64,000 bases of DNA, taken from positions 1 through 64,000 of the forward strand of contig JAXCGZ010004123.1 of the NCBI GenBank assembly GCA_037179515.1. The letters are read 5' to 3'. Source of the stretch: Halocaridina rubra. Taxonomy: Eukaryota; Arthropoda; Malacostraca; Decapoda; Atyidae. The notes beneath the pieces were generated by a model. It was not told the DNA's origin. It searched no databases and saw only the letters and a program-made list of their open reading frames with translations. A program made the position numbers and the translations under genes. This document shows positions 40,911 through 51,503 of the stretch, in pieces (the first letter of the stretch is position 1; every line of letters begins with the position of its first letter).

Positions 40911-42074
40911 GAAAGGAAAATCTTTGCAAAGAACATTTATGAGCATATAAATCCGAAATGACGTGAATGTGGTAAATTTTGCAAATGTAAGGGTTGTTGT
41001 GTAATGTGATAAAGGCAATAGGCTCTTACACTACTATCAGGTTCCCACATATATACCAACTTTGTTTTTATAGTCGATATTCTCAAGAGCATTAGCTAAA
41101 TTCTGGTTTATTTACTTTAATGTGCAGCGAGCAACAGATTTTGATGTATTTATTGTTCTCATTAGTCTCTGTTCTAGGCCTCTTATGTCAGTGCAATAAC
41201 TGAATGAGCCACCTATTTTTAAAGTTCTCAAACTGTATTTCAATACCAAGCAAGAAAACGTTGATTTTGGCTGTAATAAGTTTTTATCTATTAATATGAA
41301 TACCAAGAGCTATTTAGCATTTTGTGGGAAGACTGAAGTCTCTTACTAAATCATTTAACTTCATCTGGGAAGGAGTCCCAGATTAAATTTAGATGATTTG
41401 AGGCCTTGCGCCTGGCACATCATATTTATTACTCGCTCTTTATGGGTTAAGGATTAGTAAACAATAAAGAAAGACTACTCGAGAAGCTTAAATACGTTGA
41501 AAACCCTCCAGCATCTCATTTCACACAGCATTCTTTATGTGATAACATGGCAACTAGCCATGCAAATCTTGTATGATAGCTAGGAGAGGAATTATGGTAT
41601 ACCACTGCTTTGGATCTCTTCTGAAAAGTAGCCTAAAAATTCACCATGTGAATACCCAGTGGCTTCATGATTTTTTTCGATACTATAGATAGTAATAATG
41701 GCGTGAAGGCCTCTGGTAATGATATCTGTAATCAAGTCTTTCAGGGTGGAGAATAACAAAAAAAATTGATGATAACAGGATTTTGATTTAGTAGTCTGTG
41801 GTACAAAATGAAGATTAGAAGTCATGTTTAAAACATTTTACTCATATTGCTCTCAAATTGAAAATAATTGACAATACCATCATGAAGTAATGCTTCTTCA
41901 CATATTTTAGTATAATTGTGATCATTGAAGCTGTTATGTGCAGTTTGGGTACATATCTTATGCTTGTCACGCTGATATATCAGTATATAAGCTCATATTT
42001 TCATACATTGTTTTCACTGTTTGTTTGTGCTCTTTCAGTTGACTAATGTTGCAAAATTGTTTTGCATGTTGCAG
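40911..42074. other. Intron, no insert recognised
   Basis: AT-rich intron without recognised repeats. Confidence 0.5.
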
Positions 42075-42168
42075 TATTGAGGATCGACTTGGCGTAGTTC
42101 TATACAATACTGGAGGGTATGAAGATATCAATATCAATGAAGCTCTCCGGTGTATATTGAAATTATAA
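42075..42168 (+). CDS. Tudor gene terminal coding exon
   Basis: Acceptor TGTTGCAG; the first T completes the serine codon AG|T. Encodes IEDRLGVVLYNTGGYEDINI and NEALRCILKL, then TAA at 42166-42168. The YED-ININ-x-AL pattern closes the second extended Tudor, so the protein ends with that domain and has no further tail. Confidence 0.92.
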
Positions 42169-42714
42169 TGTTTACCTTCATTGATAAAATATATCAAAAC
42201 CACTTCGTGATTTCAAGTGGCCCTGATGTACTGGTAATATTTTGTTTTTTAGAATTGTCTTTAGTTTTAAGTTAGAAAAACATTGCTTTTCAATTTCTTT
42301 TGGTTTGCAAGGGAGTGCTTTTAATTTAGGATTTATCGTATAAAAGGAATTAAATACCTGTTTGGGCTTGTTGTAAGGTATATACTTTATTTTTTTATTT
42401 TACCCCTTTAGTGAGAGAAATGCTTGATTGTATGTGCATTTGGAAAAACGGAGTATTTTTTTTTTTTTTTTGCTTTTAAATGAGGTATCACTACGTTTAT
42501 GTGAATACTTTGTAAACCATAATGAAAGCTCTTCCAGTAGCATTATATGTATGAAGTGATTAATTCCTTTACAATTTTTCTTATTTAATTGCCAGTGTCA
42601 GAGTATAAAAACATAATCTTTGGAATCTGTATGACTAGTGGATTTTGCATTTTAAGTATTTAATCCTCAAGAGTGCAGTGTTGCCAGAATTCACCAGAAC
42701 ACTGCTTCAGCACC
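42169..42714 (+). other. Probable 3' untranslated region of the Tudor gene
   Basis: No coding sequence. No canonical AATAAA was found; a weak AATTAAA lies near 42350. The transcript end is not fixed. Confidence 0.45.
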
Positions 42715-42850
42715 TCTGTTAGCCGTTTTTCTGTGTCGCTAGTAATTCCCATTCAAATGGTGGTGGACACAGGTTGGTGCTGGGGAATTAAGGCTGGATA
42801 CCCATCCTAGCACGATGGGCTTGAACACTGGTTTGTTACTTCCAGAGTCC
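42715..42850 (-). mobile_element. tRNA-derived SINE family A
   Basis: Body AATTCCCATTCAAATGGTGG and GGTGCTGGGGAATTAAGGCT with a head-side GGGCTTGAACACTGG, in minus orientation. It abuts the 5' end of the LINE copy at 42857. Confidence 0.8.
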
Positions 42851-42856
42851 AGCACT

Positions 42857-44590
42857 CCTATCTTCAAAAAGGGAAGGAGGGATACGGCTCTGAACTATAG
42901 ACCAGTTTCCTTGACCAGCATAGTTTGCAAAGTTATGGAGAAACTACTAAGGAAACATATCTCTCTTCACTTGGAATCCTTCAACTTTTTGTCAGTGAGG
43001 CAACATGGCTTCAGAGAAGGTAGATCAACAGTAACAAACTTATTGATGGATTTAGATGTTCATAAAGCTACAGGTCCCGATGACATATCCCCTCATGTGC
43101 TTAAAAAATGCGCAAACACAATATCAGTGGCACTAAGTATCATATTTAAGGAGTCACTGGAGTCGGGGGAGATTCCAAGATGCTGGAAACAAGCAAATGT
43201 GATACCTATCTTCAAAAAGGGAAGGAGGGATACGGCTCTGAACTATAGACCAGTTTCCTTGACCAGCATAGTTTGCAAAGTTATGGAGAAACTACTAAGG
43301 AAACATACCTCTCTTCACTTGGAATCCTTCAACTTTTTGTCAGTGAGGCAACATGGCTTCAGAGAAGGTAGATCAACAGTAACAAACTTATTAGAATTTT
43401 ATGATGAGGTAAGCCAAATCTTACAGGAAAGAGAGGGCTGGGCAGATTGCATATTCCTAGACTTCCATAAAGCGTTTGACACTGTTCCACATGGGAGACT
43501 TATTAGGAAGCTGCAATCAATGGCTAGAATAGGTGGAAATGTTTTGGAATGGATAAAAACTTACTTAGAAGGAAGGGAACAGAGGGTTAGAGTAAGACAC
43601 TCGGTGTCTGAATGGAGAAGAGTTAGTAGTGGAGTTCCACAGGGTTCAGTTTTAGGGCCACTTTTGTTCCTTGTATATGTAAATGACCTACCAGAGTCTG
43701 TAAATTCATTCATGAATATGTTTGCAGATGATGCAAAGATTGTGAAGAAAGTAAAAAACGAGAACAATGGTAGAGAACTTCAGGAGGATCTAAATAATTG
43801 CATGAGTGGTCAGAAAAGTGGCTAATGAAATTCAATACTTCAAAATGTAAGGTAATGAGAATGGGTACAAGTGCAAGAAGGCCCAAGCTTGACTACTCGG
43901 TGGCTGGAGTACAACTTCAAGAGACAGAAAATGAGAGAGATCTAGGAGTAAACATACTGGCAGATTTGTCTCCAGAAATACATATAAATGGCATAGTAAG
44001 GGCAGCATATGCATTCTTATCAAATGTAAGGGTAGCCTTCAGGCACATGGGCAAGGAAATGTTCAGAAATATTTATGTAACCTATGTGAGGCCAAAACTC
44101 GAATATGCAGCCCCCTTTTGGAATCCGCACTTGAAAAAGCACATAGCTAAGCTTGAAAAAGTTCAAAGACATGCCACGAAACTGGTGCCAGAAATACGCA
44201 ATCTCAGTTATGATGAGAGGCTGAGGGAATTAGACTTACCATCACTCGAAGCTAGAAGAGTGAGGGGGGATATGGTGACAGTCTTTAAATTCCTTCATGG
44301 TTATGATAGAGTGGATAGGGATCGATATTTTGATATGGCAGGCTCTAGAACTAGAGGTCATAGCTTGAAGCTTCGTAAGAAAACTTCTTCGCAGGATGTA
44401 AGGAAATACTTTTTCAGTGTAAGAGTAGTTGATAATTGGAATTGGCTAAGCGAGGAGGTAGTTAATGCTATCTCAATCCATAGTTTTAAAGACAGGTATG
44501 ATAAGTATGACTAAGTATAAAATGGAACCGATGAGGAGACGGGAAGATACGAACTTTGGGCTCTTTCCCGTAAACACAATTAGGTAATCA
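42857..44590 (+). mobile_element. LINE family X copy 5, truncated with a 348-bp internal tandem duplication
   Basis: Bases 42857-43044 repeat at 43205-43392. Compared with the full-length copy, a 348-bp segment (its 47880-48227) is duplicated head to tail, and the first unit is truncated. As 348 is divisible by 3, the frame stays open across the junction (ORF to 43825). A 1-bp deletion near 43797 (AATAATTGCATG against AATAATCTGCATG) breaks the frame; it continues at 43798-44514 to SIHSFKDRY. Almost identical to copy 6. Ends with hairpin and AATTAGGTAATC tail at 44590. Confidence 0.92.
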
Positions 44591-45445
44591 CTCTAACCCT
44601 TGTGGTACCGCAGTTTCCAAACTAACAATGAAGAAAGTCAGATTAACAAATGGGAAGATTTAACAATATATGAATTTTAACATTAAGCCACGTGTTAAAT
44701 TGTGAAGATTTTGTGGAGGCTGTGGGAGGAATGTGGGCATCAATGAGAAATGGGTGATTGTGGTGGTGGTGGCTTTTGGAGGATAAAACCATTAACTACA
44801 GCAAAATATTTTTAGAGAAATTTTGGAGCTGTGGCGGTCACTCACTTATGTTGTTTTTGTCATTTTATATCGCTATTAAACAGTATCCTTCCCATTTATA
44901 TTAACTAGTTAGTTAGTTTGATACACGAAAAAATTGAATAATAAAAGAAAAAAAAATTACCAAATATCCACCTGTCAACAGTACTGAGTTAAGTTGCCAA
45001 GTAGTACAGCAGTCCTATTTTCTTCATTTTTTTTTTTTGCTTTTCTTTTAGCTTTCTCGTTTGCTATTTTGTTATTTTGTATATATATTGAGTTAAATGT
45101 AAAGTCTAAATCCCGTGATAACATATCTTGGTTAGCAAGTCAGTTTATCAGTTAGGAAGAATATATAACAGAAACAGGTGGGTGCCACCTCGAACACAAA
45201 TTCGAATTTTCCTTCAGGTTTGACTTTTGTTTTTGTTTTTCTTTTTATACTTAAATTACCATGGTCAAGTTTTTAAGTTAAGATGTGTGTTACCAGAAAG
45301 GAGGCAAACTGAGTCACGAAATAGCACTTATATGGAGATATAAAAATTCTGTGTGAAGGTAAATTAGAAGTTTTTCTCTTTTTTTTTTTTTTTTTTTTCT
45401 CTTTCTCGTCTTCTTTCTATATTCTGTGAGAGGGAGAACATAAAA

Positions 45446-46525
45446 ATGAAGCCATCTCTGTCCCAAACCTCTCCCACCCATGGGTCGGGAGAAGGGGTAG
45501 TCATCAGAGGACTTAAACAGAGAATCAAGAAGTTAGAGGAAATGGTTACAAGCCTTGATGATAAAATTCGGAATATGGATGGAGAAATGAAAGAGAATGA
45601 AACACTCAGAGAACAAATAAGATCTTTGGAGGAAGCAAATAAAGCACAAGGGCAGGAGAGAAAGGAACTAGAAAAAAGAATAAAGAAGCTGGAAGGGGAA
45701 AAGAGTCAACTAGAATCTAGAATTTCTAATCAAGAAGATAAAAACAAACAGCTAAATGACAACCTAAAGGAATTAGATGTTAGTTCACTGCTATCTTCTG
45801 AGAGAGACGAGATTGCTGCTTGGAATGTTCAGATTAAGGAAAACATTGAACAGTTCAGAAAAGAGTTCCAGGAGCTGAATATGGAAAATGATGCCATGAA
45901 AACGTCCTTTGCTGATGCACTAAAGGGGAATGTGGCAGTAAAAGAGGCTGTAAAGGTGGTGGCACTGGAAAACATACAAACAGTTGATTATAAAGAGACA
46001 GTAATCGAAAAAATGAAAGACGTTGTGATGGAAAGGGCAAACCCACTCATCAGACAGGCACTTGATAAGGAGAAGACAGTGGTAATCTCAGGCATAAGTG
46101 AATCCCAGGAGCCAACATGGCAGGGGAGACTTGAAGAAAATAAAGCTAGGGTTGTAGACCTGATAAGAAAGCTTGGAGTAGTATGTGGTCCTGAGGATAT
46201 TGTAAACATACACCAACTAGGTAAATATTCCAGGGAAGGAAAGCCGAGACCAACAAAAGTAACCTTTGAGAGAGGGGAGACATGTAGGGAAATATTGTTG
46301 AGAAAAAAAAGTCTAAAAGACCTTCAAGAATGCAAAGAAGTGTTCATTAGACGATACAGAACACAGGAAGAGATGGGAAAGATCAAAAACTTGTTGCAAG
46401 AGGCAAGAAGGTTAAATGATGAAAGAAATGAGGAAGAGAAAAAAATTTTTCGTTACGGAATACTTCCAGACAAAGGGGAGATAAAGAAGATAATGACAGA
46501 AGATCAGGGGATGGGGCCTCATTAA
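45446..46525 (+). CDS. LINE ORF1 protein (coiled coil, RRM-like nucleic-acid binding)
   Basis: 359 residues from a true ATG. Residues about 20-120 are heptad-rich (LKQRIKKLEEMVTSLDDKI), predicting a coiled coil for multimer assembly. Residues about 210-310 (TVVISGISESQ, DIVNIHQLGKYSREGKPRPT, KVTFERGETCREILLRKKSL, FIRRYRTQEE) resemble the RRM-plus-C-terminal domain of L1-type ORF1 proteins, which bind and chaperone element RNA. No zinc knuckles. The last 94 bases overlap ORF2 in the -1 frame; an A7T5 run sits at 46439-46450. Confidence 0.88.
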   Translation: MKPSLSQTSPTHGSGEGVVIRGLKQRIKKLEEMVTSLDDKIRNMDGEMKENETLREQIRSLEEANKAQGQERKELEKRIKKLEGEKSQLESRISNQEDKNKQLNDNLKELDVSSLLSSERDEIAAWNVQIKENIEQFRKEFQELNMENDAMKTSFADALKGNVAVKEAVKVVALENIQTVDYKETVIEKMKDVVMERANPLIRQALDKEKTVVISGISESQEPTWQGRLEENKARVVDLIRKLGVVCGPEDIVNIHQLGKYSREGKPRPTKVTFERGETCREILLRKKSLKDLQECKEVFIRRYRTQEEMGKIKNLLQEARRLNDERNEEEKKIFRYGILPDKGEIKKIMTEDQGMGPH

Positions 46526-49350
46526 GACTGTTATACACAAATGCTGATGGATTAGCTGGTAAGGCAGTAGAATTAAAAGATAGGATTCACAACAGTAAGG
46601 CAGATATAGTAGCAATTACAGAGACTAAGTTGAGTGAGGACATAAACAGTGTCACAGTTTTTCCTAAGGGCTTCAGAATACTAAGGGTCGAAAGATCTGA
46701 GAGGACTGGTGGAGGGATAGCACTGCTCATAAGTGAGAGGATTCAAGCTGAAGAGATAAACTTGGCTATAGAAAGTGAGTTCAGGGAATTTCTTGTTGCT
46801 CGCATAAATACTGGGTCAGAGAGCATTATAATAACTGTTGTATACAACCCACCAAGGAACCAAAATAGGCTTGAAATTTATGAGGAAAGTCATATAGGTA
46901 CGATTGAAGTCATAAACTCAGTTGTTAACATGGCGCGGGAGAAAAAATGTAGGATTTTGATTATGGGAGACTTTAATCATAAAGAGATAGATTGGATAAA
47001 TCTTGACCCACACAGTGGTGAGGACTCCTTTGGGGCAAGATTCCTAGATTGCGTACAAGGGAATTTCCTACACCAACATGTAATGGAACCAACAAGAGCC
47101 AGGGGTGGGGATGAGCCATCACTACTTGATCTGGTGTTCACAGATAATGTGTTGGATATTGAAAATATTGAGTATGAACCACCAATTGGAAAGAGTGACC
47201 ACTGTGTGTTGTTGATGGAGTATATCATTGAAGACATTCTTCCTGAGAGTAGAGGCACTGAGGACATGAGGAGGAACTATCAGAAAGGAGATTACATCAA
47301 AATGAATGAGCTTTTTGCAGTTATTGACTGGAGAACCTTATTTTACAACAAATCTGTACAAGAAATGTATGACATCTTTTGTGAGAAATATGGGAAGATA
47401 GTAGATTGCTGCATACCTGTCACCAAAGTAGGTGTAATTCATGCCAGAGAGAAATGGTTCGATAATGGGTGTAAAAGAGCTAAGGAGTGGAGAGACAAAT
47501 GCTGGAAAAGGTATAGGAAGAGAAAAAACATAAATGCCTGGCAAACCTACAAAAGAGCAAGAAATGACTACCTAAGTAAAAGGAGAGAGGCAGAGAAAGA
47601 TTATGAGAGGGACATCACCAGGAAGGCTAAAGAAAATCCCAAGCTTTTCCACAGCTTTATCAGAGGAAAACTGAAGGTAAAAGAACAGGTTTTAAGGCTA
47701 AAGAGAGCGGATGGAAGCATCACTGAGACGGACGAAGAGATCTGCAAAGAATTGAACAAGGAGTTTCAGTCAGTATTTACAGTAGAAAATACCCCACCCC
47801 CTCAGATTGCAGTGATAGAAGCTCAAGGGCCGGTATTAGAGAACATCAACCTTACAGCCACAGAGGTATGCAAGGCGCTGATGGATTTAGATGTTCATAA
47901 AGCTACAGGTCCTGATGACATATCCCCTCATGTGCTTAAAAAATGCGCAAACACAATATCAGTGGCACTAAGTATCATATTTAAGGAGTCATTGGAGTCG
48001 GGGGAGATTCCAAGATGCTGGAAACAAGCAAATGTGATACCTATCTTCAAAAAGGGAAGGAGGGATACGGCTCTGAACTATAGACCAGTTTCCTTGACCA
48101 GCATAGTTTGCAAACTTATGGAGAAACTACTAAGGAAACATATCTCTCTTCACTTGGAATCCTTCAACTTTTTGTCAGTGAGGCAACATGGCTTCAGAGA
48201 AGGAAGATCAACAGTAACAAACTTATTAGAATTTTATGATGAGGTAAGCCAAATCTTACAGGAAAGAGAGGGTTGGGCAGATTGCATATTCCTAGACTTC
48301 CAGAAAGCGTTTGACACTGTTCCACATGGGAGACTTATTAGGAAGCTGCAATCAATGGCTAGAATAGGTGGAAATGTCTTGGAATGGATAAAAACTTACT
48401 TAGAAGGAAGGGAACAGAGGGTTAGAGTAAGACACTCAGTGTCTGAATGGAGAAGAGTTAGTAGTGGAGTTCCACAGGGTTCAGTTTTAGGGCCACTTTT
48501 GTTCCTTGTATATGTAAATGACCTACCAGAGTCTGTAAATTCATTCATGAATATGTTTGCAGATGATGCAAAGATTGTGAAGAAAGTAAAAAACGAGAAC
48601 AATGGTAGAGAACTTCAGGAGGATCTAAATAATCTGCATGAGTGGTCAGAAAAGTGGCTAATGAAATTCAATACCTCAAAATGTAAGGTAATGAGAATGG
48701 GTACAAGTGCAAGAAGGCCCAAGCTTGACTACTCGGTGGCTGGAGTACAGCTTCAGGAGACAGAAAATGAGAGAGATCTAGGAGTAAACATATTGGCAGA
48801 TTTGTCTCCAGAAATACATATAAATGGCGTAGTAAGGGCAGCATATGCATTCTTATCAAATGTAAGGGTAGCCTTCAGGCACATGGACAAGGAAATGTTC
48901 AGAAATATTTATGTAACCTATGTGAGGCCAAAACTCGAATATGCAGCCCCCTTTTGGAATCCGCACTTGAAAAAGCACATAGCTAAGCTTGAAAAAGTTC
49001 AAAGACATGCCACGAAACTGGTGCCAGAAATACGCAATCTCGGTTATGATGAGAGGCTGAGGGAATTAGACTTGCCATCACTCGAAGCTAGAAGAGTAAG
49101 GGGGGATATGGTGACAGTCTTTAAATTCCTTCATGGTTATGATAGAGTGGATAGGGATCGATATTTCGATATGGCTGGCTCTAGAACTAGAGGTCATAGT
49201 TTGAAGCTTCGGAAGAAAACTTGTTTGCAGGATGTAAGGAAATACTTTTTCAGTGTAAGAGTAGTTGATAATTGGAATTCGCTAAGCGAGGAGGTAGTTA
49301 ATGCTACCTCAATCCATAGTTTTAAGGACAGGTATGATAAGTATCACTAA
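46432..49350 (+). CDS. LINE ORF2 protein: APE endonuclease and reverse transcriptase
   Basis: Frame open for 972 codons. Endonuclease residues visible: Asn in LLYTNADGL (46531 on), Glu in ITETKL (46615 on), GDFNHKEIDW, LLDLVFTDN, GKSDHCVLL. Reverse transcriptase: ATGPDDISPHVLKK, IFLDFQKAFDTVPHGRL, SSGVPQGSVLGPLLFLVYVN, catalytic MFADDAKIV. The C-terminal part ends [13 protein letters not shown]. It nicks target DNA and copies element RNA in place. The first in-frame ATG is at 46930, inside the endonuclease, well after two of its conserved motifs. So translation must enter from ORF1 by -1 frameshift or by reinitiation without AUG. Confidence 0.93.
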   Translation, partial: GREKNFSLRNTSRQRGDKEDNDRRSGDGASLRLLYTNADGLAGKAVELKDRIHNSKADIVAITETKLSEDINSVTVFPKGFRILRVERSERTGGGIALLISERIQAEEINLAIESEFREFLVARINTGSESIIITVVYNPPRNQNRLEIYEESHIGTIEVINSVVNMAREKKCRILIMGDFNHKEIDWINLDPHSGEDSFGARFLDCVQGNFLHQHVMEPTRARGGDEPSLLDLVFTDNVLDIENIEYEPPIGKSDHCVLLMEYIIEDILPESRGTEDMRRNYQKGDYIKMNELFAVIDWRTLFYNKSVQEMYDIFCEKYGKIVDCCIPVTKVGVIHAREKWFDNGCKRAKEWRDKCWKRYRKRKNINAWQTYKRARNDYLSKRREAEKDYERDITRKAKENPKLFHSFIRGKLKVKEQVLRLKRADGSITETDEEICKELNKEFQSVFTVENTPPPQIAVIEAQGPVLENINLTATEVCKALMDLDVHKATGPDDISPHVLKKCANTISVALSIIFKESLESGEIPRCWKQANVIPIFKKGRRDTALNYRPVSLTSIVCKLMEKLLRKHISLHLESFNFLSVRQHGFREGRSTVTNLLEFYDEVSQILQEREGWADCIFLDFQKAFDTVPHGRLIRKLQSMARIGGNVLEWIKTYLEGREQRVRVRHSVSEWRRVSSGVPQGSVLGPLLFLVYVNDLPESVNSFMNMFADDAKIVKKVKNENNGRELQEDLNNLHEWSEKWLMKFNTSKCKVMRMGTSARRPKLDYSVAGVQLQETENERDLGVNILADLSPEIHINGVVRAAYAFLSNVRVAFRHMDKEMFRNIYVTYVRPKLEYAAPFWNPHLKKHIAKLEKVQRHATKLVPEIRNLGYDERLRELDLPSLEARRVRGDMVTVFKFLHGYDRVDRDRYFDMAGSRTRGHSLKLRKKTCLQDVRKYFFSVRVVDNWNSLSEEVVNATSIHSFKDRYDKYH

Positions 49351-49375
49351 GTCTAAAAATGGAACCGATCAGGAG

Positions 49376-49408
49376 ACGGGAAGATACGAGCTTTGGGCTC
49401 TTTCCCGT
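49376..49408 (+). other. LINE family X 3' stem-loop
   Basis: ACGGGAA pairs with TTCCCGT and inner GAGC with GCTC. The same hairpin ends almost every family X copy (near 870-900, 6655-6690, 11885-11925, 20475-20510, 28276-28308, 44540-44575, 49940-49980), followed by the AATTAGGTAA tail. In related LINEs such 3' hairpins are the reverse-transcriptase recognition site. Confidence 0.8.
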
Positions 49409-49440
49409 AAACACAATTAGGTAATCACAATTAGGTAATC

Positions 49441-49545
49441 ACAGACAGAATGGAGCTGGGTATTTAAGGCTGGATGACCTTCCTAATGCCCTGCATTGGG
49501 CTTGAACACTGTTTTGTCACTTACTGTGCCTCCTTACTCGACCTG
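49441..49545 (-). mobile_element. tRNA-derived SINE family A, truncated
   Basis: GGAGCTGGGTATTTAAGGCT and CCCTGCATTGGGCTTGAACA match the family in minus orientation. The LINE copy 6 tail joins it directly, so the LINE seems to have inserted in or next to this SINE. Confidence 0.7.
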
Positions 49546-49816
49546 TTATTTTAGAAAGCTGTAAATTACACAGATAAGAGCTTTTACTTTCTTAATCACA
49601 TGACCATTACTGAATTCCATGATGGAATTGTTAAAACAAGGAATAAACATTAAAGATTAATGTTAAAAATCCATAATTATATTTTAAAACTTTTCATTTC
49701 ACTTCTCTCCAGCATTAATCTGCTTTTCATAATTTTCATTAAGTTTTCAAGACTAATTATGCAATTTATTTATCTAAAGTTTGCTACTTCACCTTGATAA
49801 ATTTAGTATAGTTTAC

Positions 49817-49818
<2 letters not shown>

Positions 49819-49865
<47 letters not shown>
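49819..49865. repeat. Poly(A) tract of about 47 bp
   Basis: Uninterrupted A run followed by GAGGAAGAAG. No retro-copied gene was recognised beside it. Confidence 0.97.
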
Positions 49866-49870
<5 letters not shown>

Positions 49871-49926
49871 AGAAGAAAATAATTAGGCTATCAGCTAATT
49901 TTGTTGTTCTTTCTATCATTAACAGT

Positions 49927-51503
49927 ACTTACCTAATTGTGTTTACGGGAAAGAGCCCAAAGCTCGTATCTTCCCGTCTTCTCATCGGTTCCATTTTATA
50001 CTTAGTCATACTTATCATACCTGTCCTTAAAACTATGGATTGAGATAGCATTAACTACCTCCTCGCTTAGCCAATTCCAATTATCAACTACTCTTACACT
50101 GAAAAAGTATTTCCTTACATCCTGCAAAGAAGTTTTCTTACCAAGCTTCAAGCTATGACCTCTAGTTCTAGAGCCAGCCATATCAAAATATCGATCCCTA
50201 TCCACTCAATCATAACCATGTAGGAATTTAAAAACTGTCACCATATCCCCCCCTCAATCTTCTAGCTTCAAGTGATGGTAAGTCTAATTCCCTCAGCCTC
50301 TCATCATAACTGAGATTGCGTATTTCTGGCACCAGTTTCGTGGCATGTCTTTGAACTTTTTCAAGCTTAGCTATATGCTTTTTCAAGTGTGGATTCCAAA
50401 AGGGGGCTGCATATTCGAGTTTTGGCCTCACGTATGTTACATAAATATTTCTGAACATTTCCTTGTCCATGTGCCTGAAGGCTAACCTTACATTTGATAA
50501 GAACGCATATGCTGCCCTTACTATGCCATTTATATGTATTTCTGGAGACAAATCTGCCAGTATGTTTACTCCTAGATCTCTCTCATTTTCTGTCTCTTGA
50601 AGTTGTACTCCAGCCACCGAGTAATCAAGCTTGGACCTTCTTGCACTTGTACCCATTCTCATTACCTTACAGTTTGAAGTACTGAATTTCATTAGCCACT
50701 TTTCTGACCACTCATGCAGATTATTTAAATCCTCCTGAAGTTCTCTACCATTGTTCTCGTTTTTTACTTTCTTCACAATCTTTGCATCATCTGCAAACAT
50801 ATTCATGAATGAATTTACAGACTCTGGTAGGTCATTTACATATACAAGGAACAAAAGTGGCCCTAAAACTGAACCCTGTGGAACTCCACTACTAACTCTT
50901 CTCCATTCAGACACTGAGTGTCTTACTTTAACCCTCTGTTCCCTTCCTTCTAAGTAAGTTTTTATCCATTCCAAAACATTTCCACCTATTCTAGCCATTG
51001 CTTGCAGCTTCCTAATAAGTCTCCCATGTGGAACAGAGTCAAACGCTTTCTGGAAGTCTAGGAATATGCAATCTGCCCAGCCCTCTCTTTCCTGTAAGAT
51101 TCGGCTTACCTCATCATAAAATTCTAATAAGTTTTTTACTGTTGATCTACCTTCTCTGAAGCCATGTTGCCTCACTGACAAAAAGTTGAAGGATTCCAAG
51201 TGAAGAGGGATATGTTTCCTTAGTAGTTTCTCCATAACTTTGCAAACTATGTTTTTCAAGGAAACTGGTCTATAGTTCAGAGCCGTATCCCTCCTTCCCT
51301 TTTTGAAGATAGGTATCACATTTGCTTGTTTCCATCATCTTGGAATCTCCCCTGAATCCAGTGACTTTTTAAATATGATGCTTAGTGCCACTGATATTGA
51401 GTTTGCTTATTTTTTAAGCACATGAGGGGATATGTCATCAGGACCTGTAGCTTTATGAACATCTAAATCCATCTGCACTTTGCATACCTCTGTGGCCATA
51501 GGT
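49927..51503 (-). mobile_element. LINE family X, 5'-truncated copy 7
   Basis: Minus strand. A near-intact frame 51319-50228 ([30 protein letters not shown], to SLEARRLRG) breaks at a 1-bp insertion near 50250, then 50205-50002 gives the last 67 residues. Ends with the 3' hairpin and tail at 49927. Truncated at the DVHKAT region near 51470-51503. It faces copy 6 tail to tail. Confidence 0.92.

Larger units (their letters stand above)
44591..49440 (+). mobile_element. LINE family X copy 6, full length, both ORFs intact
   Basis: Starts directly after the tail of copy 5. About 850 bp of 5' untranslated sequence ends in a long T tract, then ORF1 (45446-46525), ORF2 (open 46432-49350), a 3' hairpin (49376-49408) and two 14-bp tail units ACAATTAGGTAATC (49413-49440). 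ORF layout, APE-type endonuclease and tail place it in the CR1/L2/Jockey-like group. No inactivating lesion was seen, so it is a candidate autonomous source of the many copies in this window. The exact 5' boundary is inferred. Confidence 0.88.

Noticed and set aside
43561..43767. 68-residue antisense frame ([20 protein letters not shown]) recurring in LINE copies
   Set aside because: Shadow of the reverse transcriptase FADD region, no independent support.
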